Below, one piece after another: positions 48,450 to 60,308 of a stretch of 64,000 bases of DNA. A program made the position numbers and the translations under genes. Each line of letters starts with the position of its first letter. Within the stretch, counting starts at the first letter, position 1. The notes beneath the pieces are model-generated. The model was given only the letters and a program-made list of their open reading frames with translations. It was not told the origin of the DNA and did not search any database. Origin of the DNA: Dysidea avara (Eukaryota > Porifera > Demospongiae > Dictyoceratida > Dysideidae); the NCBI RefSeq assembly GCF_963678975.1, contig NC_089276.1:28760472-28824471 (forward strand). The letters run 5' to 3'.

Positions 48450-51134
48450 GTGCATGAACCCCACTGTTGCATGAGGCCATACACTTGGGGTGTCTCAAGG
48501 TTAACCCTAGTTCCAAGTTGAGAGGTCTGCATTTAAGTGTGTTAAGCACCTCTAGAATAATTATTGCTTTAATCAATACAAGTGCTGTTTTGCTTCAAAA
48601 CGTTATGTGAAGGCCTGCATTAGTAAGATTCAACTGTGAAACAGTGTTCAGAAGTGATTTTTACTGATTCATTGCTAAGCTATAGATCTATGTAGCTATA
48701 GGCTACAGAGTTGTATTAGCATTTACTCCAGCTGGACCGTGTACAATTCTCAGCAGTCTCAGTCTGGGTCACAGTTTTTGAAAACTTCCTGAACCTGAAG
48801 CTTCCTCTGAAAATTCCTAGATCCACCACTGTATATACCACAAAGTTGAAGTTATTTTTGTGTGCATTTTAAATCCTACAGTGACCTTAAGATCCAATCC
48901 TGTGTATGTCTTCGACAATCCACTATTATGATTATGATTATGATTATGATGTGATTTGGGTTGAGGCTTAGAAGCCTGTACACCCATTCAATTACATACA
49001 TATACATACATAAATTAGATGCAATGAACAAAAATTAACTATGAATATAATTATTACATTAACATAAATTATGTATTGCCTTATAATACAGTACAATACT
49101 TCAGTACAATAGAGTATTTGGTTAAAAATAGCTTCCATATTCAATCTTGTGATAGCTATATTCTAAAAATTTCCAGAGGAAGCACCACCCCAGACCCCCT
49201 AGCTGGAAAATTCTACGTATGCGTACTCTACACACTGCATGGTGAGTGTATACTTGCCCTCTCAAACCCTCTCTTCATTGTTACTGTTTGGATGGTATAA
49301 TTTGAGCCATGACTCCCATGAGACTGTAAAGCACACTAGCTATACCTTAAGCCAAGCAATACACTAAATTTAGCAATTTGGTATATTGATGAATTTACCA
49401 TATAATTCATGAATTGATGTATTAGCAAAAACCAATCTCTAAAATTGCTAATTTAATATACCACTACATTAAGGTAGTTCAAACACAAAATTAATGGCAA
49501 GTATTGATCATGTGTAGTGGCATCCTTCTCCTTCCTGTTCTTTATGTAAAGAATATATTTTTGGTTACTGGCTGTGCCCTTATATGACACGGTAGTATTA
49601 CAACTGTTCAGGAATAATTATCATTATTATACTTAGGTGACTCACAGTGCTTTACAAGCATTGTGAATCACTTAAACAAAGTGGCATCATTTTCAGTCAA
49701 AAATATTGCCAAATTTACTGAATAGGAGGCTAAATTTGCAAAATTTTTCTATGGGGGAATCAGTGCCCCAAGACACCCTAGATAGACTATGCTCCGCATG
49801 CTGAGTGTGCTTTGCACACTATAGCTAGTTGCATTAACCAGTTGTCGCTTTTCTTAGCCAACTAACCATTATGTTAGCACTCCTCCTTCTGAAATCCTAG
49901 ATCCGCCCTGTAGTGTTCAACAAAAATACAGTATTCACAAAAAACAATAACAGTGACTGTTGATAGAAGATGATAAAGGCACAATAGACAGTTCAGGGCT
50001 CTGGTGCAGGAATTACTGCAGCGATAGTAATGTATAATGGGTATTATGAGTCGCTTAAGTTAAAAGCATTCCTATCACCTAATAATGTGAAGTCAACCCA
50101 ATTTCCATACTACTTGTAGGCAAAGGTGTACCCATAAACTACACTATCCTAAACTTTCAAATATTGTCCTACCATGTGATGGGCTGTATGATCTTTTCTC
50201 TAAAGCACTGTAAATGCTCCTATTATGAGTCAAATGGGGGTATTATGAGTCACAATATTCATTACTTCATAAGTTCATTATTTTATATCCAATTGTGGTA
50301 AATGTTGTGGAAATATTTACAGGCACTCTAAAAACACTGTATTTGACTTGGTTTTTGCACTTTATATCTTCATACTCCTTACTACATGGTGAGGGGTACA
50401 TGTAGCTAATCTGGAGCAGTATTCCTGCTTAATGAACTGTGTTATCTCTTAATTGGATTTGTGGTTAGCTTATGATCACTTTCTATGTTGATCTGAAGTG
50501 GTGTCATCCATTTCTTCCTAAATCTAACCCTCTGAGCATATTTTAAGCTATGCAACCCTTAACACCCTCTGACCCATAATACGTACCAGCATCTGCCTTA
50601 ATCATAAAAGTCAGTTAAGAGATATTCTGATGTTGAGGATATCATACAGTGTTGACACAGACAGATAATTACAACGATCAGATACATTAGGTGAGGCAAA
50701 CTTGATTACTTGTTTCTCATACACAAAAAAAATGGATTTACATGCTGGAGGGAGGTCATTTTTCATTATTAAAGAAAATGCTCCAAATCAGACTGTCTGT
50801 TACTATAAAGGCTGGCTAAAGCTTTGTAAAAGTTAATATACTTACGTTTTACCATCATTTCTGAGGTGCAGGAGACGTTTTGCTGCACTGTAAAAAGATA
50901 GCTAGCCTTCTTAACAGCAATAATGAAATTAGAGGCGGTGGGGTAAACAGGTATGTGGGCGGGGATGAGAAACTATTTATCAAGCCAGTTTGCCTGGCCT
51001 TGTAATATCTGGCTATGTGATGCCTAGCTAGCTACACACAACTTCTCTCAGCTTTACTTAGACAATAACTAATCAAACAATAGCATACATACAACAGATA
51101 TAGATCAGCTACAACAATAGAACAATATGAAACC
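48450..51134. other. Intergenic region, repeat fragments only
   Basis: Holds weak, decayed relatives of the GGATCC element (CTAGATCCACCACTG at about 48820, CTAGATCCGCCCTG at about 49900) and a TGATTA hexanucleotide run (48924-48950). No exon seen. Confidence 0.5.
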
Positions 51135-51860
51135 TTTATTTTTTTTTTTTTTTTTATTTTAACTGCTTTTTAATGCAGGCAAGGCCTGCATTAATGGTCT
51201 GTGGGCAACTGGTGTCCACAGCCAGAAAAAGTATACGTACAACTTACAATTACAATTGAATGTATAAAATTACAATCAAATTAAGTTAGCTGGCTAAGGT
51301 TATTACATACATTTACATTTGGTATATAGTTGAACTATCCTATAATTTTAAAACTTACATGTGTATTTAATAATAAACTTACTTATATAGCTAAGTACTT
51401 ATTTTAAGAGAGAGCAAGAAGAAGAAGAAGAAGAAAAAAAAAAAGATTAATTACTGCTGAAGTTTGGTGGGCGAGGAGACTTGGAGCAGGTACTACAAGG
51501 GCAAACAAAGTGCATACTGTGGGGATTGTCAGAGTTAAAATTGTTTATAAAATGCTGCCAGAAGGTCTTGAGTAACTGTGATTTAATGGTGGGAAAAGGT
51601 TGATTTAAGTCAAGTACTGGTAGACTGTTGTAGGTTCTTGGTAATCTGTTAAAGTAGAAGTTACTTTGTTTGTTGGTTGATGTGAAATTGTGTTGAAGCT
51701 TGTTACTGGTGGAGGATCTGGTAGGATTGCGGCAAAAGTTGACATAGTTACTGATATTGAAATGATTAGATGGATGCTGGATTGATTTTACGAAGAAGAG
51801 TATGTCATAAAGATCATAGGTGTACATCAGTGGTAGTATGTTAAGTTTGATAAGACGTGT
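51135..51860 (-). mobile_element. 5'-truncated non-LTR retrotransposon (LINE) 3' end
   Basis: A minus-strand frame (51827-51447, 126 codons) looks like the extreme C-terminus of a LINE reverse transcriptase polyprotein: LFFVKSIQHPS, NYVNFCRNPTRSST, NFYFNRLPRTYNSLPVL, then a Cys-containing tail. On that strand a 3' UTR follows and ends in a poly(A) tract (plus-strand T-run about 51138-51157). The classic layout is a 5'-truncated insertion. CR1/L2-like by pattern; the clade is uncertain. Confidence 0.75.
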
Positions 51861-52026
51861 TTACAACAAACCATAATACATTATAGGAAGCTATTCAGTT
51901 ACAACCACACATTAACAACCACATATTAACTATAACATGCAACTACAACCATATATTACTACAGCCTTGGACTGGTGGTATTGCTGTACTACATCCTGTA
52001 AAGTACATAGTCGTTGTTCAGAAGAT

Positions 52027-52032
52027 CACGTG
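52027..52032 (+). promoter_or_regulatory. CACGTG box just upstream of sulfatase 4
   Basis: The context GATCACGTGACTC is 21 bp before the ATG at 52048, so it may lie in the 5' UTR. Confidence 0.5.
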
Positions 52033-52047
52033 ACTCGCAGAAAGAAA

Positions 52048-53547
52048 ATGATATCGCAGTGGATAGTTTTTCTTTCGCTGTGTACAACCTCAGCAATTGC
52101 TTTGGAAAATCATCCTAACGTTATATTCGCAATGGCGGATGATCTAGGATGGGGTGACGTCCAGTATAACAATGGTAAAGCTGCCACACCCAACCTGAAC
52201 GAGATGGCACACTCCCCCAACACCATACTCCTACAGCGATATTACAGTGGCGGTCCAGTGTGTTCACCTACTAGAGGAACTGTATTAACAGGTAGGAACC
52301 ATAATAGGTATTGTGTGTGGACTGCTAACGCTGGTGGATACACTCCTGACTTTGCTAAACCAGAGACAATGCCCCTCCCCCTCTCAGAAATTACTACAGC
52401 TGAAGTGATGAGACAGGCTGGTTATTCAACTGCCATGTTTGGTAAATGGCATTTAGGAGACTTTAAAAAGCTTGACGGTGGCAATAAAAAGTGGCCAATA
52501 TCTCATCCCGGACAACATGGGTTTGATAAATGGTGGGCCACTGAGAGATCAGCTCCAACTTGTTCTCTCAATTGTGGATGTTTCCCACATGCAGAATGTG
52601 TATTGGGCCATTACAAAGAGCGTCCATCATGTACTAACTACCATACCAACAAGACAGCTCACACCATTAAATCATGGAATGATCCTATCACTGGAGATGA
52701 CTCTCATTTCATGTGGTATGTTGCTCAGGACTATATCACAAAACAGGCAAAAGCTAAGCAACCATTCTTTCTCTACCTACCCTTCCACACTGTTCACATT
52801 CCTTACATTGCAACAGATCAAAACAGAGAAATGTACCTCAAACAAAACTTTACTGAAGGCCAAGCAGATTACTTTGGAGCTATTACTGCTTTAGATGAAG
52901 TCCTTGGAGAATTACGAGGTCTGTTAAAAGAGTTGGGAATAAGGAATAACACCCTTCTCTGGTTTGCTAGTGATAATGGTCCTGAGGTTAACACTCCAGG
53001 TGTGACTAATGGATTGCGAGGGCATAAACACTTGTTATATGAAGGAGGAGTCCGTGTTCCAGGAATGATAGAGTGGCCAGATGTGATCAGTAGTAACAAA
53101 GTATCATGGTTCCCAGTAATATCTAGTGATCTACTACCAACTGTTCGTGATATACTTAGTGTTAAGCCTAGTGATGATCGTCCAATAGATGGTATTTCTA
53201 TACTTCCATTTTTACAAGGGAAAATAGACCACAGAAACCAATCCATGTATTGGGGTTTTAATATCAATGGAAATTTCAGTAATGAATACAATATATCTAC
53301 CAGTGGAGACCAGTATAAATTGATGGCTACTTATCAGAATGGCACTGTACATCGTTATGAGTTGTATGACTTGTTGAATGATCTTGGGGAGACTACAGAC
53401 TTGAAGGATAAGCTTCCTAGCATCGGTAATGAACTACTAAACCAAATTGAAGAATGGAGGAAGTCCGTGATGGAAAGTGTTGATAAAGTTGGATGTCTTG
53501 GAACTGGTGATACTCTTCTCAAACAAGTGGCTACTTTTTCTACATAA
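52048..53547 (+). CDS. Sulfatase 4 (type I, formylglycine)
   Basis: Intronless, 499 aa from the ATG at 52048 (MISQWIVFLSLCTTSAIA, a signal peptide). The same frame is open upstream to 51937, but that extension would bury the signal peptide, so I did not use it. Motifs: DDLGWGD, CSPTR with Cys72, GKWHLGD, HTVHIP, SDNGPE, and the Cys-rich insertion CSLNCGCFPHAECVLGH. Complete catalytic set. The 3' half and flank match sulfatase 3. AATAAA lies at 53599-53604. It converges on TMEM104-like C. A truncated LINE lies just upstream. Confidence 0.93.
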   Translation: MISQWIVFLSLCTTSAIALENHPNVIFAMADDLGWGDVQYNNGKAATPNLNEMAHSPNTILLQRYYSGGPVCSPTRGTVLTGRNHNRYCVWTANAGGYTPDFAKPETMPLPLSEITTAEVMRQAGYSTAMFGKWHLGDFKKLDGGNKKWPISHPGQHGFDKWWATERSAPTCSLNCGCFPHAECVLGHYKERPSCTNYHTNKTAHTIKSWNDPITGDDSHFMWYVAQDYITKQAKAKQPFFLYLPFHTVHIPYIATDQNREMYLKQNFTEGQADYFGAITALDEVLGELRGLLKELGIRNNTLLWFASDNGPEVNTPGVTNGLRGHKHLLYEGGVRVPGMIEWPDVISSNKVSWFPVISSDLLPTVRDILSVKPSDDRPIDGISILPFLQGKIDHRNQSMYWGFNINGNFSNEYNISTSGDQYKLMATYQNGTVHRYELYDLLNDLGETTDLKDKLPSIGNELLNQIEEWRKSVMESVDKVGCLGTGDTLLKQVATFST

Positions 53548-53614
53548 ATATTATACCAGTAGTCAACTAATGATACCATTGTTATACATTATAATAGTAA
53601 TAAAAAGGATTGCA

Positions 53615-53856
53615 TATGTGACCGGATTCGACAAAACCAGGCTTCCACACACATCCAATGCTTTGACTTTAAACAACTGTAACTTGACCACTTAGTGTGC
53701 TATTGGCCTATAAGTTTCACAAAATGCATCCATAGCACTATAAAATGACATGTGAAAATTCAAACTGATGGCACACTCCTACTGTGAATTATAGTCCTTC
53801 AAAATCATAAATTTGGATGTATGTGGAAGCCTAGTTTTGTCAAATCTGTTCACATA
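53615..53856. mobile_element. MITE with TATGTGACCGGATT ends
   Basis: Left TATGTGACCGGATTCGACAA; right end inverted TATGTGAACAGATTTGACAA; about 242 bp. Present at the same relative place behind sulfatase 3 (about 46863-47100), so it predates the block duplication. Confidence 0.8.
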
Positions 53857-54872
53857 TATTGCTATATGTATATGTACGTAGCTACTAATTCTCTGTTGAT
53901 AATATAGTCACTGAATCAGACACTGATATGACTCAACAATGTTGTGACTGCCATGTACAGTACTGCAAAATTGTGTATACAATTATAATTGCACAAAGTC
54001 TTTAATAATTTTTGACATGTGTCTAAAGTACTTATGGTGCTGCAAATTCTTTTACAATGGTATGTGTATTGTCTGCACCTCTCAAATTTTTTCACAAGAT
54101 GAAGCAACAACTGTTATATTAAACAATTAAACGTAGCAGCTAGGTGTGTTAAAACTTCTCTTTAGTGTTTACTGTCTCACTGATCCATTTAGATTCTCAA
54201 CACTTTTGCTGCTACAATTCATGAATAGCCATAACAATTATACATTGTAGTCATGTGTTTATATTGCATACTTAGCCTTGTATTTCGCACTTTCTTGGCT
54301 TCAAAACTTGATAGCTGCCACAATTTTACAGCATCTTTGGTGTGCAATATTGAAGGAAGTGCATGACACAGTACTTCAAGCAGTCATATTATATCATAGT
54401 ATTGTATGTATGTGTGCATATATACTGTATAAGCTGAGGATTTTAGTGTACTATATATTAGAGCTAGCTAGGAGCTAATTTAGATAAAGATACCTAAACA
54501 ACCTATTATAATTAAGATAACAATTTTATTTATCGAGATAATAGTAAATTTCCATAATTTATTGTATACCAACCACACTCAGATGGAAAGCCTGTGGAAG
54601 TGTTGAATTAGTTGGGGCCCGGCGTTGATAAAATTACTAACTTAATTGAGTACTACATGATGTCAAGTCAATGTAAACTGCATACTAAACATTACTCTAT
54701 TATCAAGATAATATCAATTATTGAGATAAAACGGTTGTCACTTATTGAGATATAGATTTTATTATTATCACACAGCCCTGTTTACTATATACAAGTAAAT
54801 GGTACTCACACAGTTATAATGCATATGCATGTGTACATATAAAAAAATAAGAATAGTTTGTGTCTTTTATGC

Positions 54873-57800
54873 TTACTGGGATACAGTCAGACTGGTGATG
54901 ACCAGACCACAACTGATCAAGGTGATTATAGCAAATACTACTACAATGATTGGATGACTGAACACTGTAGAGTATGGTGTGTAGTAAGTGTCCTCCTTCC
55001 ATCCTAAACCACTGCTCTTTACCTTCCTACTAGAAATCAATAGAGGTAACTCTTCATTAACTGGCAAACGATGAGTTGGTACTAAAGCAGTCCCAAATGT
55101 CTTGTGACAAACATATTGTGATCGTAGCTGGAGTGCTATTGGGAAGAAGTAACAAATGAACAGTCCAAGAAGGCCAGCATATTTGACAATAAAAACAAGG
55201 TTGGCAATAAAGAGGGACCCTATGATTGGTATAACAGTGTACACAAGTCGTATTGCTATCAACATCACTTTCCCATATTTGTGCTTGTGAAGTTGTGTAC
55301 TGTCAGAACCAGTAAACAACATGAAGAGATTGTTACTAACAGTGAACACACCCAAGGGGTAAGCAGAACACACATCCAGCGATGGGAAGAAAACAATGTA
55401 GTAAGCCATAACACGGAGTGCTGTGGAAGAACTGTGGTGAGCTATTTCAACCTGTAATACAATAAAGATTTTTTATCACCATTAAATTGAGTACAACTAT
55501 ACCAGTACATGCAGTAGATAGCTTACCTGAAGTTGTACAGTATACCACATGTTATTACATTGCATGCACAAAAATTCTAAGCAGTATAATTGTAAAACCA
55601 GCTTCTCCTGAAGCTACTAAAATTTTAATTCCTGAGGTAATTAGGATGTGAAATAATCACCCCTCAAGAGTTTAATCTGAACACATTAACACCTGCAAAA
55701 GTTATCAGAGTTTGTAACATAAGTTATTAGAGATGCATGCTGTTATCACGCTCATAGTTATCACATCATGGACGGCTCCAGTATATTGTGAGAAGTACAC
55801 TAACATGCCAAACATGTCAAGCATTCCTTAGGGGGGGTTGGGAGCATGGTTCTCCCAGGGAAATTTTTGAAATTCAAATTCTTTGAGATTGGATGTGAGA
55901 GCATATTAAGCAAGTAAATTATTAAATACTATTATATTAAAATGTTTGACTGTTGTATCTTGGGCTGTTGCTTGACTGTTGTTCTATTAGGATATCTTGA
56001 TCAGCTTGACCAGTTCCAGAAACTCCTCTGGAGCTGCACAGTATAGTGTGCATGACTGGAGCACAGCCCAAGTACAACAAAACATCATTTTGCAACTCAC
56101 AAAGTTTAGTGTTGCTGTCTCCTGGATGCTACTCTTAAACCATAGTGACATAGTTACTCCGAGGGACAAGTACAGCACTGTGGTTGAGATAAACACAGCA
56201 CCAAAAAATACTTTCATCCATTCCTTTGCCTTGATGGGTTGAGTCATTGATGGTATCCCTTGATGCAGAATTTGTGCATACACAAATATGGGAATAACTA
56301 ATACCCATCTTGTGAAGTCAAATTTCAGTATCTGATGGCCATAACTGTGGTAGGAACTGTTAAAAGTAGTAGTTGTATTGTAAGGATTGTATTGTGGTTG
56401 TGACACAAGATTAACAACAGAATAAATAATTAAACATCCAAATGTGAAGAACCTCATCAAACCTAACAAAACTTGTAGGAATTTCTGTTCAGTCAACTCC
56501 ACCAGTGATAGTGGTATTACTATCAGAGCAAACAACATGATACAGAAACGATAAGCTCCTAAACATCCTCCACTTGGAATAAGATTATTGTGAAACTCCT
56601 CTTCATCACATTGTGACAGTGAACCAAAGTTCAGAGGTAAATTTGATGCCCATGCAGAGCCAGCCACAGTACAGCCAGCCCATGTACCACTAAACATATA
56701 CAGACAGAAAACCACTAGGTAGGCATATTTCATGTACCGACCAAAGAAAATTTCTGACATTTCACTTTGTTCAAACTTTCGAGTCAGCAGTAGATGAAAT
56801 TTTGGCTTCTTTCTGATAGCACTGTCAGTACTGTTGCCATTAGACTTAATGCTAGCACTTCCATCTTGCTTTTTGATGCTTTCTTGCCAATCAATGATTG
56901 CCTGATGATAGATAACAGTGATTGTATAATTTGCATATCTACCTTACTGTGTAATCTGGTGCAGTTGATATTTCACTACAAATGAATCAAATAGGAACAT
57001 TTGGCTGGAGACAACTTTGGTGAATTTGGCAAATGACCAGTGTTTTGCCAAACTAAAACTGTTACAAATTATCTAATAGCTAACAAATTCGCCAAACCTT
57101 TTCTCAACAAAATCCTATTGCAGTAAATTATTTGTCAAAGTTTCTTTCCACCAAACTTTCCTGCTATACAGTACTACATAATGTACATTCAATTTGATTG
57201 AACTCAATATTGGCTGATATACATGAATCGAAAATGTTTATTCTTGGCTTAATACAATGTTGTACCAACAGCTATAATGAATGACACACCAACATATCAC
57301 ATGCATGGCTACAAGTTTCTGTAATTTATTGCTGTAGCTATTTGAGGCTCTTAAGATATGTATACAATCCAATATTTTCCACTTACACACACACAACACG
57401 TGTGTGTATGCACGCCATGCTACACATACACATACACATACTTATACAGTCCATTTCAGGTTACGTTGCTTGCAAATACAATTGAACAATTCACACACAT
57501 GATTTTCAAACGTGATCAAGTGAATGCTTACGTGCAGTGCTTTAATGTGTTGAATAACTACCTCAGTATGCCCCTGGCATTGCCTAATGATCTAAGAAGG
57601 CAAATAATGTTGTGTTATTAAAAGGAGCTTGGTTGAAAGGAAACAGCTCACGTGTTCGAGCATTCACGTTTGTGTGAATGTCCAATTGCATTCTCAAGCA
57701 ACCTGAAATTGACTATAATAAATTGTACACTGGTAGGCATCCCAGTATCCAAGATATTTTAATAAAAAAATTCTTCATAATATTCCCAATAAGAACCCTG

Positions 57801-59345
57801 GCACAATAATAACAACATACGTTTAACTTAGGATTGCTCTGTCATCTGAGCTCCAATGGGGATGAAAATCACTATGGGGTTTGTCCATATGCTAATCATC
57901 ATGGAAGTCTTAGCTTTATCATGCGTGTTATGTTTTGTGTTTTCTTGTACTCTTTTAAATGCTCCAATGGTAATGTGTACAGAGTACTTTGAAACTTTAA
58001 AAATGTACAGTTAGATGGAAGGTATTCACTGATGCTTACTTTAAAGTGCTTATAGTTACTTTGCTCAGCTAGGTACAATTTTCTGATGGCTGTGTCACTA
58101 ACTCAAAATGATTATAAACCACTTCAAAGTCAGCATAACAATGCCACAATTGAAACCACAACCCCATCTTAGGGTATTGTAGCATCATTGTAACACCTCC
58201 ACGTTGTTTACCTTACTTGAGATAGCCACTTGGTTATGGGTATACACCATTGTATTGAGAAGCGTGTGCAGTAGGTGAAACATATTTGCTCACCACAAAG
58301 CATACAAAGATCACTGAGATCCTATAAACCCTAAAGTTACCCTCATTATTACATGTATAAACTTGCAGCTAGAAGCAACTGCAGTTTCAAGACAGTCAAG
58401 GTTGCCAGATGGCTTTTAAATTCATCATTTGTGCCATTTTTCCTTTAAAATGTATGGGGAGCTCCAGAGAAAAAATGTACCTTATTTCAGTTTTAAAACA
58501 CTGTGCATGACAAAGTAGCTATTCCCAACCCAACAAACTATATATTTCTGTGATCGGCAATCATACTCTATCTATTGAGCAAATAAAAACTCCAGAATTT
58601 TAAAACAATTGGGCTGGAATGTCAAACACTAGTATTAAAACACAGTCAGGTGATGGCTAATTGTTAAATAAATAGATATGGAGCTATAATGTGAACACAT
58701 TTGAAATTCTATGCTCAATGCTTTGTATTATATTTGCTGCTGGTGTGTCAAACATAAGCCAAAGGGGCACAGGCACTGAAAGTTTTACACAAAAGGCACA
58801 AGCTCATGGTACTCATAGCTTGCTGGGTTTCTTGCGTGTGTGATAGCCGGTTTTCTATGTGACTGAGTCGATATGGGCCATCTTGCATCAGTAAGTTTTT
58901 ATTGCACAGATACAACCGGCTATAGTTAGCTGTATGGGTGCAAATGTACGCAATGTAGGGAAGGGTACTGTAATCTGAGGCGTAGCTAAATATGCATATT
59001 ATAGCTACGGCATGCATGAAGATACGCAGAGTGGGAGGGGCTGCATCTATATAATATACTGAAGTGCGTGCCGGTGCATCATACCTAACTCACCTGCGAT
59101 CTAGACATTGTCTCAACAATCCAGTTGGCGGAGTTCCAACTAATAAACGAAAGCACCAACAGCGTGATGCTAGCAGTGAGGGCGCCTGCACGATAGAATG
59201 CATACGGGACACTCAGAAACCCTGTTCCAACGATGTAGTTGATATTAAAGAAAAATCCGCTGATGAGACCTACAGATTTCGGTTCCTTAGTTTGGTCCGT
59301 TCTATCCTTCTTGCTACCAGATATCCAGGTGGTCACGCGGTTCAT
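54873..59345 (-). CDS. TMEM104: TMEM104-like amino-acid-transporter-family protein C
   Basis: Minus-strand exons 59345-59094, 56901-56101 and 55451-54873, all phase 0, give 543 aa. The same exon plan as A and B, but the protein is clearly diverged. The first exon keeps NYIVGTGFLSVPYAFYRAG and LSFISWNSANWIVETMSRSQ. Exon 2 keeps LTEQKFLQVLLGLMRFF and IPSMTQPIKAKEW, and exon 3 the FPIALQLRSQYVC helix. About 10-11 membrane segments. The C-terminal loop has lost the Gln-rich segment of A and B. Intron 2 is 649 nt, versus about 50 nt in A and B. Probably the older member; the relic at 48234-48447 was copied from this one. Substrate unknown. Confidence 0.85.
56902..59093 (-). other. Intron 1 of TMEM104-like C
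   Basis: About 2.2 kb, AT-rich, with inverted TTTGGCAAA/TTTGCCAAA-type repeats near 57010-57100 and CA-rich patches near 57385-57440. No nested gene recognised. Confidence 0.5.
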
Positions 59346-59410
59346 CGCTCTTCGCCCAACAGATGAATTTTAATTACCAGCTTTATGACGTAATAATATG
59401 TAACGGAAAG

Positions 59411-59416
59411 CACGTG
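59411..59416 (-). promoter_or_regulatory. CACGTG box upstream of TMEM104-like C
   Basis: Read on the minus strand the context is TTGTCACGTGCTTT, 66 bp before the ATG at 59345. Confidence 0.5.
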
Positions 59417-59490
59417 ACAATACCTCGAGAAGGGAATTTTGCTCGAAAACTAGCTACCTACTTCAGAAACTAACATTGCACAATATGCAC

Positions 59491-59878
59491 TGCGGATTCA
59501 GCGCTCTCATCCTTGTGAAGGAGCCATACATTTCTCGACTTTGATTGAAATACTAAACCTTGTCAAAATCAATTTATAACATGCCATTTATTGCAAACTG
59601 ACTCACCTGTAACCAAAGCCAAACCAGATGTCCAGCAAAAACTATCACTCAGCATCTTCAGGCGTACTAAGCGCCTCTATAATTATTGTTTCTGGTGTTA
59701 AAGGCATTTGTAAACAGCTTTTAAGACTTCACAACTAACTGCAAAGCCTAAAATGGTAAAAATCAATAGTGATTAAGAGGTGGTTATTTCACAAAGGCAG
59801 CCAACATAAAGAGAACCTCTTCTTTGCAACCACCTACAATTTATCCTGTTTGTGCCCCTCCCCTGGATCCGCCCCTGT
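59491..59878 (+). mobile_element. GGATCC-ended TIR element
   Basis: Ends TGCGGATTCAGC and CCTGGATCCGCCCC; collinear with 37105-37601. Its uninterrupted centre shows where the MITE sits in the copy at 11386-12022. Confidence 0.7.
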
Positions 59879-60255
59879 GAGCTAGATTGTTCTAGCTACA
59901 TACCTACTTGGGATAGTGGCTGGCGCAATGTAAAGGGATAGGTTGCATGGTTTCATTTAATATATATGGTGGAACACTAACACCTAGTGATAGCTATCAT
60001 CACAGTAATCAATGTTGATGATGCTGGAGCTCAGTTGACTATAATAGATAAGTTTCATCTTTATGAAACTGATTTACTTATTTATATAGCTAGCTATCAA
60101 TAGAACTACTCAACTACAAGATATTAAATACCACAAACTTTGTTAAAATGGTTCATGCATACGAAGGTTTATAACTAACCACATTAATTTAGCCATGTTG
60201 AGGTCATACATTATTGATAAGTAGCATAAGTAGGTACGGTAGGTAAGTAAATAAG

Positions 60256-60261
60256 TTTATT
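60256..60261 (-). terminator. Poly(A) signal of PKA-C-like B
   Basis: Minus-strand AATAAA about 50 bp after the stop codon at 60309. Confidence 0.55.
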
Positions 60262-60308
60262 ATTTGCACGTATTGTTCAATTACTCTGTTTGTCAGTGTT
60301 TCTGTCCA

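Noticed and set aside
51937-52047. 37-codon N-terminal extension of sulfatase 4
   Set aside because: The extension precedes a clear signal peptide and has no counterpart in the other copies.
38484-53547. Sulfatases as bacterial contamination
   Set aside because: They are interleaved on the same sequence with intron-containing animal genes and share local duplications with them.
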